Positions 25,919 through 39,699 of a stretch of 64,000 nt of DNA are shown here, piece after piece. Made by a program: the position numbers and the translations under genes. Location of the stretch: assembly GCF_000275845.1 (NCBI RefSeq), contig NW_006766891.1, positions 223,172-287,171 on the forward strand, given 5' to 3'. Position 1 is the first letter of the stretch. Every line of letters starts with the position of its first letter. The notes under the pieces are model-generated. The model saw only the letters and a list, made by a program, of their open reading frames with translations, was not told where the DNA came from and searched no databases. The stretch comes from Dichomitus squalens LYAD-421 SS1 (lineage: Eukaryota > Basidiomycota > Agaricomycetes > Polyporales > Polyporaceae).

Positions 25919-27401
25919 ATGTCTGACCACTTCTTCATGACTCTCGCCCACGTTTACCTCTTCGACCCCATCGCTGACGAGATCAGCTACCAGCCAATGC
26001 GTCTCCCTGGTGGAGCCAAGCCTACCTCTCCTCGCCTGCAGCACATCCCCGGCTCACGCATGCCTCTGACTCTCGGCAAGGACACTCGAGGCCTCATCGA
26101 AGAAGTCATCGTTCGGCGCGGGCACGCCGTCTTCTTCATCGCGACGCCAGAGAAGGACACGAAAAAAGTTCTCACTAGAGAACAGCGCAGGTCAAAGATT
26201 CTCGCAGCTAAGAAGCAGGTCCGCGTGATTGAGCTCACGAACCTCGAGCTCGAGGATGCACTCATAAAGGATGACGGAGCATCTGACGATGAGAGGTTAG
26301 TGGACACGTCCTTCTCCGTGTATTATCTGACCACTTACGCACATTCTTAGCGATTCCGACTTAGAGTCCCTCTTCGGCGGCGATGACAGTTTCGCCATCG
26401 AAGACTCTGAGGACGCTGAAGCTGTGGGAAGCGTGGCCTCCCCAGCGTTCCCTGCGCTCCCCTCTATCACCAACTTGGACTCGCTCGATTCGGACACGTC
26501 GTTTGCTACGGCGTGCTCAGATGTTCCTGCCAGCCCTCTTCTTTCGGATTCTCCTACGAGGCGCCTCCCACAATCTACCTCAAACGTCCCGATCTCGCCT
26601 TCTCCTCTCAGGACCCTCGTATCCTCTACGTCCATCGAGGCATCCTTCTACTCTGCCATAGGAGACGACGACGATAGCGTCTATGAAGATGATCCTCTGG
26701 CTCCCACTCCCCCCATGTTTTCTGGCTCCTCGTCTTCGGCCTCTAGCGGCGGCCCGAAAAGCCCTCCACCCTACTCCCTGCCCTCCATCATGCCGACCAT
26801 CGCGACGACCATCGACATCATGGACCAGTCCCGAGTTACATACCCGATTCCAGGCGCAAAGGAGACGAAGAAGCGCAAGGCGGACGACTTCGACCACTCA
26901 ATGGCCTCCGACTCTTCACTCAGCCCCGAGCGGGTGGTCAAGAGGCTCAAGACGGGGCGCGCGACCAACACTACGAGCCCGACTGCACCCATCGTTGCTC
27001 CTCCTCGGGTCGTTCGTGGGTTCCCCCGGCAGTGGTCCCCATCGACAACGTCCGTCCAGCCCAAGCGGCCCGCCACCGTCGCGGCCACCCCTCAGCCGAG
27101 AGGCGCGGCGCTGAAGCGCAAACGCGAGGAAGAGCAAGCGGATGGGGAGCTCTCCGAGCCTCGCTCCTCTCCCTCCCGGCGCAAGGTTTCGGACCGTGGC
27201 CGGGCGCCGAAGAAACCTAAGACGGCCCCCTTCGAACAGCGGCGCCCGACGGCGGCGACGACGGAGCACTGGGCGCATCAGAAGTGGAATGACCGTCTGA
27301 AGAACAAGGATACCGGCGTGCGGATGCGGGTCATCTCGACCGACATGGAGCTGCTCACGGGCCGGAAGCAGACGAAGGCTCAGCGCCCTCGGGCGGCGTA
27401 G
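25919..27401 (+). CDS. Unknown protein with small N-terminal domain and long disordered tail
   Basis: Exons 25919-26295 and 26351-27401 give 475 residues. The N-terminal 120 residues look folded: [20 protein letters not shown], then [18 protein letters not shown] and [16 protein letters not shown]. The rest is acidic Ser-rich ([20 protein letters not shown]), then Ser/Pro-rich, then basic with several nuclear-localisation-like clusters ([31 protein letters not shown]). I recognise no domain. The basic clusters point to the nucleus; that is inference. The 5' ATG is preceded in frame by a GTG but no other ATG. Confidence 0.75.
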
Positions 27402-29172
27402 GTGCGGCGGTTTGGTGGTGGTGGTGGGGTCTGCGACTGCGGGTCTGGTCGTAGATCTCGGTATGTGGTCTTGGTGGTTGCGGTGTCAGTTTCGGCTTTC
27501 TGGTTTGCGTCTGTCACGGATTTGTGGTTTCGTGTTCGGACTGTGCCTCGGACTTGGATTGTGGACATTGGACTCGGCTTGTGGACTTGGACTGGGGACA
27601 TGGACCTGGATTAGGACTGGATATGTGGCGTGGACTTGTTTGCTCTCATCTCTGGTTTTACAGGTCTAGGACATCGGCACCGGGACGTGCTACTCTGCTA
27701 CATGAGCTGGTGCGGGTTCGGCGGCCTTCACCCGCTCGGACTAGCATGGGCCGTCCAACGAAGCTCAGCAAGTTACGAGGTACTGTCTAATCCTCCCCTC
27801 ACTTTCTCTTACATCGCTGATCACCGTGTCTGTGAAGCTTCGATCCAAGTGCGCTCTTGGCGGAGGGCGGATCAAGTACCCTGATGACCGCTCCTTGCGC
27901 TGCTGGGCGTTCTGGGGGGGAATCTTGTCCTCCCTGGGTGCTCGAGGCTTCGTGCCTCTCGGCGTGCGAGGAGAAGCCGGCATCGGGCGAACGGTCCGCC
28001 CTTGGGCGCGCTGCCGTGGCCTCGGCAACGAGGCTGCGTTACACCAATTTTTTTTCCTCTGGCGCCTCCTTGTGAGACCATTGCCTCCCTCTTCTTTTTC
28101 ACGTTTGAGTCGAGCGATTGCTCGTTCGTCGTCTTCGGACTCGCGGCGGGTCGTTAAGCGAGGTCTGTGGAGTTTCTTGATAGCGGTGTGTCACTGCGTG
28201 CATGGAGGTGGCGACACAGCCTTCAAGTCTGACTGGGTCAAACGGGTCTACCGGGGCGGCCAAGATCTCCAGAACTGGGTCCTGTAGGGACCCGTCTTGG
28301 ACAGAGGTGGCCTTATCCCGCGAACAGAGATGGGCGGTGCTAGCAGTCGAAACGGCGTACTTCATATGCAAGTTACGCTGCGAGCGCGTGATCCAAAAGG
28401 AGGGTCAGGGAAGGAAGTGACAAACCGGCGGCATAAAAACATGGAAAGAAGGATGAGGCTGGACTGCCTACCCACGGCAAAGGCTTTTCGGGAAGCAAGC
28501 CCTAAAGCAGACGACGGTAACGATGATATGGGAGCCGGTGCTGGATGGCTACGGAAGCCTCCCACCGGAATGGGTGAAGAAAGGTGGGGTTTTAGTAGGT
28601 ATTAGGAGGGTAGAGGACGGAGGAGAGTTGGACTACCAACAATGACCCTCTGAATGATTCAGGTCCTCCTCGAGCCCTGCACAACGTGCGTAAATGCATT
28701 TCCCCACGGTAATCCGAAGTAAGGCCGGGGTATCCGTAAGTACCCTGACCGAGCTACTAGCAGCGCGCCGGTACGTCCTCACACCATGCCCTCTTGGGAC
28801 CAAGTACCGAGGACTTTGGCTACACGCGCCCTACGAAGAACAAAAGAAATGGCCTTCTGTCATGTGGAGGTCGATGTAGTGTCTACAATACAGCCGCAGG
28901 CTTGCGGGGACGTAGTGGACGACAATCCTTGTGGCAGGGATATATTAGCGCTGGAGTGGGACTAAGATCGCACAAGTTGGAGCTCGTTTGCGTCTGCCTG
29001 GCGGTGCCTGCGAGCGTCGCAACGAGCGATCCGCTCGTCGGCAACGCAGGCGACGCTAAACATCGCCAGAGTATCCGCTCGCCCAGGATGTATATGTATT
29101 TCTATCTTCCTTTGGCTTTCGTTCGTACCCTCGTTTGCTTGAGCACTCTCGTTCATACCCAGAGGGCCGCAC
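27402..29172. other. 1.77-kb gap with a cryptic simple repeat, no gene recognised
   Basis: Lies between two plus-strand genes. From about 27415 to 27640 the plus strand is rich in TGG and GGACT-type words (TGGACTTGGACTGGGGACAT and variants), a degenerate minisatellite-like tract. The remaining 1.5 kb has only short frames on both strands, none with a familiar protein pattern. The last 150 bases should be the glycosyltransferase promoter. Confidence 0.45.
27530..27640 (+). repeat. Degenerate TGGACTTGG-like tandem tract
   Basis: Repeated imperfect words of the form (T/A)GGACTTGG, TGTGGACTTGG and GGGGACATGG follow each other in about 110 bases. Purine/TG-rich on the plus strand. Unit boundaries are too degenerate to define a clean period by eye. 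Confidence 0.45.
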
Positions 29173-30829
29173 ATGTCCTCGTCCTCCTATCAGCTCCTGC
29201 CTCTCTCTGACTCTGCCAGCCCAACAAACCGGAGGGTGTTCTCCAAAGGCCCCTTTTCCTACCGCATGCCCAGCCCCCGACATGTAGCTTCCGTCATCGT
29301 GACCCTCGTCCTCACGTTCTCCCTCTTCTCTTTCTATCATACTCCCCAATATCTTGACCCATCCGACCTCGACGTCTCAACTCCTCCGCATGATCCTGTC
29401 CAACCTCTGCCGGCATTTCAAGGCTCCCACGAACGTATACCCCATCACGCTCATATACCCAACCTATCCTCCACCCAAGATGCAAGCCTTTCGCATCCCA
29501 CACATTCGACCCCACCCAGTCGCGTTACGTTCTCCCTCATCATGTTCTCCGAGGACTCCGCCGCAGAGGGTTCTATCCTCATCAAGGTATGTCGACTACT
29601 CATTAGTTGCGGACATATTTCAGCGTCGGCTGACCGTCTTATGTGTAGTCCATCATCATGTACAGCTCAAGTCCGCTCGCCTTCCACATCATCTGCGACC
29701 ACGATGCACGACAGTACCTTGAGCGACGCCTCCGTCTCCTCACCCACCCGCAGCATGACATCAGCGTGCAATTCTATCGGATACCTCACGAAAGCATGGT
29801 CGCGCGTATCCAACGCGAAGGTGCTCTCCATACCGACCACTCCGCCGGCGTCCGTGAGTCGCGCCGGCCACATTTATACAGCACGCTCCGCTCACACCAC
29901 TTCCACTCGCAGCGGGCCTGATGAAGCTCTTCATCCACGAAATACTCCCGCCCTCCGTCGAGCGCGCCATCTTCGTCGACACCGACGCGTTCTTCATCGC
30001 CGACCCCACCCAGCTCTGGGACCGCTTCGACGCGTTCAAGCCCGGCGCCGCGGTCTCCATGCCCTACCACCCGGACCAGTACGCCCCGGAGTGGCACCAC
30101 GCGAACAGGATCTGCAGCTGCGTCATGCTCCTCGACCTGAAGCGCCTCCGCGAGCTGCGCCTCATGGACTCCGCGTTCTACCGCGAGCAGTCGCTGGGCG
30201 GCGCACCGATCCCCAACGGCCCACCCGCGCTCGCGCCGCCCGCGTTCGAGGCGATGTACGGCCCCCCGGTGCCGGACGGGGACTCGGACGCGGGGCGGAG
30301 GAAGTACGACGGCGTCAAGCTCGGCGACCAGGGCTACTGGTGGGCGATCGTGAGCCACCGGCAGGACGTGTTCGAGCCGCTCAGCTTCGACTGGGAGGTG
30401 TCCAGCTGCCTGATGGACATGTACAGCACTGGGCTCGGCACGGACGACGCGGAGGAGGAGGCGGAGGTCCGCCACCAGGTGCACGTGGACGATACACTCG
30501 AGCGGGGGCGCGCGATCCTCCCGAAGATGCTGCATTTGTGCGTACGCCCGCTCTCTGTCTTTTTTTTTTCGTTGGTTTGGTTGATGGCGCTGGCGCTGAC
30601 TGTGCTGGATAGCAATTGTCTCCATGGTGCACGTTACTACGAGTGGTCGAAGTGGACGGACCCCAGCGACGGGCTGGCGCAGCGCTGGGGTCCTGCTGTT
30701 CAATACCATGCCGGCTTCAAGTGGCTCTGGCTTAACAACCCGTCGTCGAACGCGTCTCTTGCGATCCACACGGTGGACGACGTCAAGTTCGCTGACGAGC
30801 TTCTCGCTCAGACTGCTAGCCATGCCTGA
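29173..30829 (+). CDS. Type II membrane glycosyltransferase, GT8-like
   Basis: Likely Golgi glycosyltransferase. A short cytosolic N terminus (MSSSSYQLLPLSDSASPTNR), a signal anchor around residues 37-58 (VASVIVTLVLTFSLFSFYH), a stem, then the catalytic domain. Its nucleotide-sugar/metal site is the DxD motif in ERAIFVDTDAFFIADP, preceded by GLMKLFIHEILP. Later marks are CSCVMLLDLKRLRELRLMD, GDQGYWWAI and a C-terminal exon with VQYHAGFKWLWL. Three introns (starting at about 29587, 29852 and 30538). The third is next to a run of nine T. The donor sugar is unknown; LARGE- and GT8/GT49-type enzymes are the nearest I can name. Confidence 0.8.
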
Positions 30830-31081
30830 AGCGTACATACAACCCTGGTGCAATAGGCAAATCTCATCGCGTGCGTCATACTATGATTTCCCTCGCAGGC
30901 GCGAGCTGGCTTAATAGACAATGTATCTTCTAGTAGTACACTCTTTTGATCATCTTGCGCGATCTGTACCGGCGCATTACTATGTGTATCCGATATTACA
31001 ATTGCGTTGCATTCTTCTCTGTCATATCTCTGTGTGAGCAATGACACTGCATGAGTGTGATCGCGTGCTGCCTCTATGGAG

Positions 31082-33399
<2,318 letters not shown>

Positions 33400-33557
33400 C
33401 TAGGCTAGGATGCTTGTGATGATGGTAGGAGTTACAGAGAGATAGCGATTGAGAGCGATGGTAGGATATGGTGGAGGCCATCGCGGAGGGTCGTGTCCGA
33501 GTCCGGAAGCGGAAGCGCGACGGCGGCTGCGAGCTCGAGGCCTTGCTCCGTCCCGTC
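33400..33557. promoter_or_regulatory. Compact divergent promoter, PFK-2/FBPase-2 and PIG-X-like genes
   Basis: Only 158 bases separate the two chosen start codons (68 if the upstream PIG-X ATG at 33468 is used). Both promoters must overlap with the leaders. No TATA element is obvious. Confidence 0.45.
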
Positions 33558-34288
33558 ATGCCCCTCGCTACCTTCTCCTCCTCCCTCGACGCCCAGGGCT
33601 TCCACTTCACTCTCTCTACAATTGTCAATGTTTCCTCACGGGATGACCACTGCACATTCCATCTTCTACTCGAACTAGACCCGCACGTTTATGCGGACCA
33701 ATACGAACTCGCGCAGCGCCCAGAATACACCTCCTTGGTATGGGGCGACGCGGATCTCGAACGGCCTGTGTCTGCTGTACATCCGAATGGTTCTGTGCTT
33801 CTCGTCACTACACATAAGCACGTTACTCTTCGAGCGCAAGCCACCAATTTCACCGTCGACGTTCCTCTGCACGCACGCTATGGCAGGCCAACCGAGACAT
33901 CCGGAGCAGCGTTCCATCCCATTACGCTCAAGCACCCTATAGGCTTCTTCGCGTGCATCGATGACAGTAAGTGGGTTTGTCGTCGGATGCCGCCATCTTC
34001 GAGCTTACTGTTTGTTGCTCTTCACTAGGACCGATAGTAGTTCCTGAACTTCTCAAGCCGTATGCTTCGTATCCCGGATGGCCACCTCTACCACTGTTTC
34101 TAGTCAAAGACTCGTCGCCCAATGAGCAGCTACAACTTGTCATACCGGTGGGAGTGCGCGAAGACTTGGCATGGGTGGATGTAGGAACAGCGATCACAAT
34201 GACTGTAATGTTCTTCTACTTGCTCTTCGCCTCGATACGGACTGCTCGGAGACTCGCCGGTAACAAATCGCATGCGAAAACAGAATGA
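33558..34288 (+). CDS. PIG-X/Pbn1-like GPI mannosyltransferase I subunit
   Basis: In the ER, PIG-X (Pbn1 in yeast) stabilises PIG-M, which adds the first mannose to GPI anchors. Seen here: LDAQGFHFTLSTIVNVSS at the start, a luminal beta-rich domain with the family hallmark VPLHARYGRPTE, then IVVPELLKPYASYPGWPP after the single intron (about 33970-34028), and one C-terminal membrane segment (AITMTVMFFYLLFASI) with a basic cytosolic tail. An upstream in-frame ATG at 33468 would add 30 basic residues. I prefer 33558 because the conserved part begins directly after it and the longer form has no signal-like character. Confidence 0.8.
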
Positions 34289-34568
34289 TAATAGCAGAAA
34301 GCAAGAGTCAGTACAGTACCCAACGCCAACAAGTCTACTGTGTGCTGATATAGATCGTCTCGAAAGCAATGTCCAGGTGCTATGTACGATGGTCATTATG
34401 CTGTGGGGTAGCTGGACGGTTAAACGTCGCCGGACTGGGTGCTTGGTTCCGCAGGCAGCCGTCTGTACTGGATGCGACGCGCCCCTCGACCTCCTCTCAC
34501 CCTCCTCATCGTGTCGTGTCGCGGCGGGGACCTCAAAGATTCCCCTCCGGGTGGTCATCCAAGTGTCG

Positions 34569-35380
34569 TCATGTGATAACGCACCGTCGCTGCTTCACCA
34601 TCTTTCCCCACTTCCCCCGCACGCTCTCCTTCAATGCAAGGTTGAACACCTCCTTCACGTTGTCGCCTGTCTTCGCCGAGCACTCGATGTACTTTGCGCC
34701 AATCTCGCGTGCAACCATCGCTCCTTGCTCGCTAGTGACCGGCACCTGGCCCTGCGCACTAAGCATCCGTCGCGTTTGCTCGTCTCTACGTAGATCCGTC
34801 TTCGTCGCGACCAGAATAAGCGGCACGCCCTCGCAGAAGTGCGCCACCTCGGGAAACCACTGTGTAAGGGGTACGCTCAGAATGTAGCCCGGAACATGGA
34901 CTTGGGGGACACAGAGGAACGGACGTGCCTTGTCCTGGACGTTGGCGAGACTGACTGGGAAGTCGACCGAGAAGACGATCAGGATGACGTTACTTTCCGG
35001 ATAGCTCAGCGGTCGCAGACGATCGTACTCCTCCTGTCCTGCCGTGTCCCAGAGGGCGAGCTCGATGAGCTTGCCGTCGTAGTTCACGAGAGTTACGTAG
35101 TTCTCGAACACGGTGGGGATGTACGCCTGCAGCCGTGATGAATACGACAGGGCGAGAGGGGGCGGTAGAATTCGTCACTCACTTCTGGGAACCTGTTCTC
35201 CGCGTACACGATGAGCAAGCACGTCTTCCCGCAACCACCTTCGCGAGCGAACGTTTAGGTGGGGGCGAAGGCAGGATGCTGAGATGAACGCGTACCGTCA
35301 CCGACGACGACGAGCTTGCGCTTCATGTCTGGCCTGCGCGGAGGTCCTGAAGATTCGCTGGGATTGTACGGGGTGGCCAT
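34569..35380 (-). CDS. Rho-family small GTPase with CaaX box
   Basis: Membrane-bound GTP switch for polarity or wall signalling. P-loop GDGGCGKTCLL formed across an intron, switch I YIPTVFENYV, switch II LWDTAGQEEYDRLRP, NKxD-type motif LVATKTDLRRDE and SAK motif IECSAKTGDN. The end is Cys-Val-Ile-Thr, a CaaX prenylation box, after a basic stretch (KWGKMVKQRR). The Rho insert region DEQTRRMLSAQGQVPVTSEQ is present. LSYPESNVILIVFSVD and WFPEVAHFCEGVPLI resemble Rho3/Rho4-type proteins more than Rho1 or Cdc42, but I cannot fix the subfamily. The join VQDK/WFPEV needs removal of a GC-AG intron at 34860-34928. ATG at 35378-35380. Confidence 0.9.
34860..34928 (-). other. In-frame GC-AG intron in the Rho GTPase gene
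   Basis: On the coding strand the segment starts GCACGTCCG right after AAG and ends TTACACAG before TGG. Its length is 69 nt, a multiple of three, and it has no stop codon, so a retained form would insert 23 residues (containing PFLCVPQVHVPGYIL) into the G domain. Removal restores the universal family sequence NVQDKWFPE. Confidence 0.75.
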
Positions 35381-35881
35381 GGGGGGCGTGTTTGATGTCA
35401 AGGCGGAAAGGCGTGTCGTGCGATTACAGCTTAGGCCAGCAGCGATCGCAGAGCAGGTCGGAGCAAAGACAGGGTTGGGGATGGCTGTGGGGAGGGGCAG
35501 AGAGCGGGGTCGCGGTGAGGTCAGAACGAGGCCAACGACGGCGGTGGCGGTTCAAGTTCGCGTTCACGTGCCAGGCGCGTCTCGCATCCTCGCCATTCAA
35601 ATCTTTCTTTCGCTCCCTCGACACGCGCAAAACACACGAGAGACCAAGAACCCATGCTATCAGAACAATGTGCTGTCGCAACATCTAGCGAGTGATGCTA
35701 CTAGGTGACGTAAACTATGAATGAGGTGCAAAGCGAATGCGGTAGACAATGCAACAGTAATCGATACACACTACTCCTCCTCGTCTCCACGGCCGCTTCT
35801 ATCAGTAATACAATGCCACCACGGAGCAGCGTGTGGAGATATGATGTCCATGATCCAAGCATCCCGCGCGACTCCAGGACA
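35381..35881. other. Rho promoter and YDJ1 3' region, no gene seen
   Basis: 501 bases between two minus-strand genes. Frames of up to 134 codons on the plus strand overlap the Rho gene start and run into this region; they look like antisense shadows with no recognisable protein. Confidence 0.45.
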
Positions 35882-37398
35882 CTACTGGTTCGCGCACTGG
35901 ACGCGTGGATGTTCGTCGTCTTCGTCCATCGCGTCCTCACCCGCCGCTCGCTCCCGCTGTCGTGCATCGACCTCATCCAGCTCAACCTCTTCGAGGTGGA
36001 TGGATGGTGGGAACTTCTCCAGAGGCTCACGGGGAGGCAATGCTTGCTCGAGCAGAGGAATAACCTCGGGGTTGATGCTGTCGGGGAATTTGACGGATAT
36101 CCTGACGAAGAGATCCCCGGGCTCGTGGTGTCGTTGTGAGGGCATGCCCTGACCGCGAATCACCTTCAGCTCGTCTACGTATGTGTGCCTCAGTATCCGT
36201 CTATGTACGCATCGGCAGTCATCATGTACGCACCGTGCTTCAAAACCTCGCCAGGCGCAATGTTGACGATGAGCGCGCGGTCGTCTAGATGCCTGATAGC
36301 GAATTGACCACCGCCCAACGCCGTCAAGAGATCGACCTCTTGCTCGTAGAACAGGTCGTTCTCTTGCCGCTTGAACCTCTCGTGCGGCTTCTCCTCGATG
36401 ACAATGATGACATCTCCGGGCGTGACTCCTGGCGCCTGATCGCTCTCTCCGCGGAAGGTGATCGTCTGGCCGCCGCGCATGCCCTTGTCGATGTGGACCT
36501 CGAGCATCTTCTTCTCCGAGACGACCTTGCGGCCGTTGCAGGTCTTGCACTTGTCCTTGTGGTTGATGATCTCGCCCGTGCCGCTGCACTCGTCGCAGGG
36601 CTGTTGGAGCTGCTGGATCATCGGGCCCATCTGGCGGAGCGTAACCTTGATGCCGCGGCCGGAGCACGAGTTGCACTGGCGTACAGCGCCATCCTTGCCG
36701 CCCTTGCCGCTGCACTTGGCGCAGATGACGTTGCGGGTGAGCGCGAGCTTGGTGGTCTTGCCCTTGTAGAGGTCCTCGAGCGTGACGTGCACGCGGTGGA
36801 CGAGGTCTTTTGTCTTGCGCGGGCCTTGCGAGCGCGTAGGGCCTCCGCCTCCGAAGAATGCGCCGCCGCCGAAGAGTTGGCTGAAGAGGTCCTAGAGTCG
36901 CGGATGCGTGAGCACGGGTATCGGAGCGTCGGACAAGTCAGTACGCACTTGGGGGTCCATGCCACCCATGCCGCCAGCATCGGTGAGGCCAGCCTCTCCG
37001 CGCGCATCGTATACACTTCGCTTCTGGGGATCTGACAGGATTTCGTATCTGTGCGAGTACGGATGGAAACACGCAAGGGCGAAGTGTGGGTGAATATTTG
37101 GCCCGCGAAAGAACGATATGGAATGACGTACGCGTGGGTCACTTCTTTGAAGAGTTCTGGGTCACCGCCCTTGTCTGGATGCAGCCGTAGCGCCCTGGAA
37201 CGTCATGAATGAGCGCAAGGGTCTCGAGGGACGGTATCTGGCGAGGAGCACACTTTTTGCGGTAGGCCTTTTTGAGATCGGCTTCGGAAGCGTCGGGCGA
37301 GACCTCGAGGAGGTCGTAGTACTTGCTGAAAGGGGACGAAAGGGTCAGTGCGCTGTGATTGGATTAGATCCGAGTTCAACGTACGTTTCCTTGACCAT
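35882..37398 (-). CDS. YDJ1: Type I DnaJ/Hsp40 co-chaperone, Ydj1/DNAJA type
   Basis: Stimulates Hsp70 ATPase and delivers clients, in the cytosol and on the ER surface. The J domain includes LRLHPDKGGDPELFKEV and the HPD triad, then EILSDPQKRSVYDARG. A Gly/Phe segment (LFGGGAFFGGGGP) follows. The zinc domain has four CxxCxGxG-type repeats: CAKCSGKG, CNSCSGRG, CDECSGTG, CKTCNGRK. The client-binding C-terminal domain follows (GDVIIVIEEKPHERFKR). The tail is VQCANQ-stop, a CaaX farnesylation box like that of yeast Ydj1. A short first exon (MVKET) precedes an intron; about five introns in all. ATG at 37396-37398, TAG at 35882-35884. Confidence 0.95.
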
Positions 37399-37753
37399 GG
37401 TGTGGACAGAGGACTGAAGGGGAGGATGAGCTGGGGGGACTGTGAGTGGCTTGGACGGGTACGGGCAGGGAAGGTGAGGAGGGCGGGGGAGGAGAGAAGG
37501 CGATAAAAGGATGCTCGTCTGTCGAAGGCAGTGGAATCTCCTCGAATCTTCGCGACTGTGCCCTCCCTTTTCAGGCAACGCTCGTCAATATGGCAGGCAC
37601 AATGGGCGCTACGCTATCCGATCGGGTCGCCCACCGCTGTGCAAGCAAGCACTGGCAGGCACTATGTACTGACGCAGGCAGGCACTGTGTATGTAGTGGC
37701 AGCATCCTCCGTTTGTCTTGTACTCAGCACACTGGCCATGTCATTCACATACA
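37399..37753. other. YDJ1 promoter and NIT2 3' region
   Basis: 355 bases between two minus-strand genes. Purine-rich on the plus strand next to YDJ1 (GGAAGGTGAGGAGGGCGGGG), that is pyrimidine-rich in the YDJ1 sense direction, as expected for a fungal promoter. The 3' side contains copies of the word GCAGGCACT (at about 37590, 37654 and 37677), a small direct repeat. No gene recognised. Confidence 0.45.
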
Positions 37754-39341
37754 CTACAATACTCTTTTGCTCACGTCCGGATACACATCGAACCGCCTCT
37801 GCGTCGTCACCGGAATCCCCGCCCGCGCGTCTTGGAGCACTTTCGGATCTGGCACCTTCGTCAGCTTGAAACTTTTCAGAAAGCCACTTCTCCTCGCCCT
37901 TACCGATCTGCGCGAACACGATGGCCTCTTCGTCGCCCGCCTCCGCAATCACTGTCCCCCTGAACGTGTCGCTCTGTCAGTCTCCACCCCCGCCTGCGGT
38001 CGCAGCACCAGCGTGCTTACATTGGATCAACGACCATAGAGTGGCCCCACTACCGAACATTCAACATCTCAGCCGCCCGTGTATAGAGGAAGATCTTACC
38101 GCGTGGTAGCTCTGCTTCAAATCCCGCGCCGGGCTACACATCGAGAAGAATACTTGGTTGTCGACCGCTCTGAGATCGCCGACGCGTCAGTCCCCACCGA
38201 CGACGTTCCATCTCCTTCAACGTACCGTGCCCGTTGGAGCAACTCCCAGTGCAGAGGTCCCGTCGTCGTGTTGAAAGCGCTGGGATATATCAACACCTGA
38301 CAGCCTGAAGTGTCGTACCTTGTTGTCATACATGTTCGATGAGGATAGGAATACATGAACCTTGGCGAGCTGCAGTCATAGCCAGCTCCGGGAAGCGAAC
38401 GTCATAACAGATCCCGAGTCCGATACGCGCGAAGTCTGTTATAGTGTTAGCGCGGTCGCACCACAACACCATGCCACTTGCCCGTATCGAAATAGTTGAG
38501 GGTATTTCCTGCACTGAGCGTCTCGCTTTCCTACATGACCGTTTAGGGACATTTCTTCGGTCTACGAAAAGGTGACTCGCCTTGAACTTGATCTTCCCAG
38601 GTATATCGATATCGAACAAGTGGACCTTGCGATGGGTAGCGACAAGTTCTCCTGCAGGGTAGAGCATGCAGGCGGTTACTATATGACGTTCAATGAGATA
38701 ACCACACCTTGGGGCGAATAGACAGTCGCAGTATTGTACAGCTTCCCTGTTCCCGCATCCCGTTCAGGTATGGAGCCTAGAGAGAGCCTTTGTGGAGGAG
38801 ATATATCCAATCCAAGCATGGCTGTGGTAGATACCTCCAAGAAGCCAGACACCCTCTTCCTTGGCGGCAGCTGACAGCATCTTTACGGTCTGGCTTTCAG
38901 ATGAGGCAATGTCGTACGGTTTGTCAGGCGTGAACCGAATCGTCTCGGCATATACTGGAAAGTGAAGGTGGCCATAAAGAGAATTGAAGCATTCCTAGTA
39001 GGCGAGGGGTCAGAGAACAGGCTCCATGAGAATGGGCAAGTTTGACCGACGGGCAGTACGACAAGGTCTGGTCTGGGATGTGCGTCACCATCACCGGTGA
39101 CTGCTCTTGAGATCATCTCTCTGGCATGTCTGAGGTTCTCTGTATGAGGCGCGGGGGTGAATACTCGGACGGAGAGCGCGTCAGAAACAGACAACGGACC
39201 GTCTTTGTCGGTGCCGACCTGGCCAAGCTGTATGAGAGCGAGGTTGAATGGCTTGAAGGCAGGAGCGGAGGACATTTCGCGTGCAAGGAACGAGGAGCGA
39301 GGAAAGGATGGGGTAAGAGAGCGGGAAAGTAGACGGAGCAT
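37754..39341 (-). CDS. NIT2: Nitrilase-superfamily omega-amidase (NIT2-like)
   Basis: Hydrolyses alpha-ketoglutaramate and related omega-amides. The Glu-Lys-Cys triad is visible: Glu in [10 protein letters not shown] (formed across an intron), Lys in [13 protein letters not shown], Cys in [13 protein letters not shown]. Other marks are [38 protein letters not shown] and the C-terminal [14 protein letters not shown]. Seven or more short introns. The frame is open upstream but the first ATG is at 39339-39341. It starts [19 protein letters not shown], an Arg/Ser/Leu-rich stretch without acids, typical of a mitochondrial presequence. A second ATG at 39273-39275 (MSSAPAFKP) would give the cytosolic form. 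Confidence 0.92.
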
Positions 39342-39699
39342 CGGACCACGCTTGCTGGGTGGGCCGACTTGAGTGGGAGACGGACTTGGATCGATGACTG
39401 CGGGCAATAGATAAGATAAGAGAATGATCGCCGTAAGCCAATCCGGAGAGATCGAGATTCAGATCTGAGGCAGATGTGGGGAAATGGCCGGCAAGCGCCC
39501 ATGGGTCTGAGGCGCCTTACATACTAGGGGCGCCTCTTTCTCGCTTCGCTTCTCTCTCGACACGGGCGCCTTTCTCCAGCAGCCCGCTTCGCCCAGCGAC
39601 TTCGTCTTCATCCACAGCAATCGACATCTCCACCACCGGGAGCAGGAGCAGCGGCATCTACACCTTTTCAACGAGTAGCCGTCGCGTATCACTCCCAAG
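39342..39699. promoter_or_regulatory. Divergent promoter region, NIT2 and lipid-kinase-like genes
   Basis: 358 bases between two start codons pointing away from each other. Pyrimidine-rich leader sequence (CTTTCTCGCTTCGCTTCTCTC) at about 39536-39556 belongs to the right-hand gene. No other element recognised. Confidence 0.45.

Noticed and set aside
29173..30612. A 479-codon version of the glycosyltransferase
   Set aside because: It reads through introns 1 and 2 and then runs in a wrong, Arg/Pro-rich frame; the DxD-containing protein lies in the other frame after splicing.
29786..30853. 355-codon open frame on the minus strand
   Set aside because: Antisense to the glycosyltransferase exons; same GC-bias explanation, no known domain.
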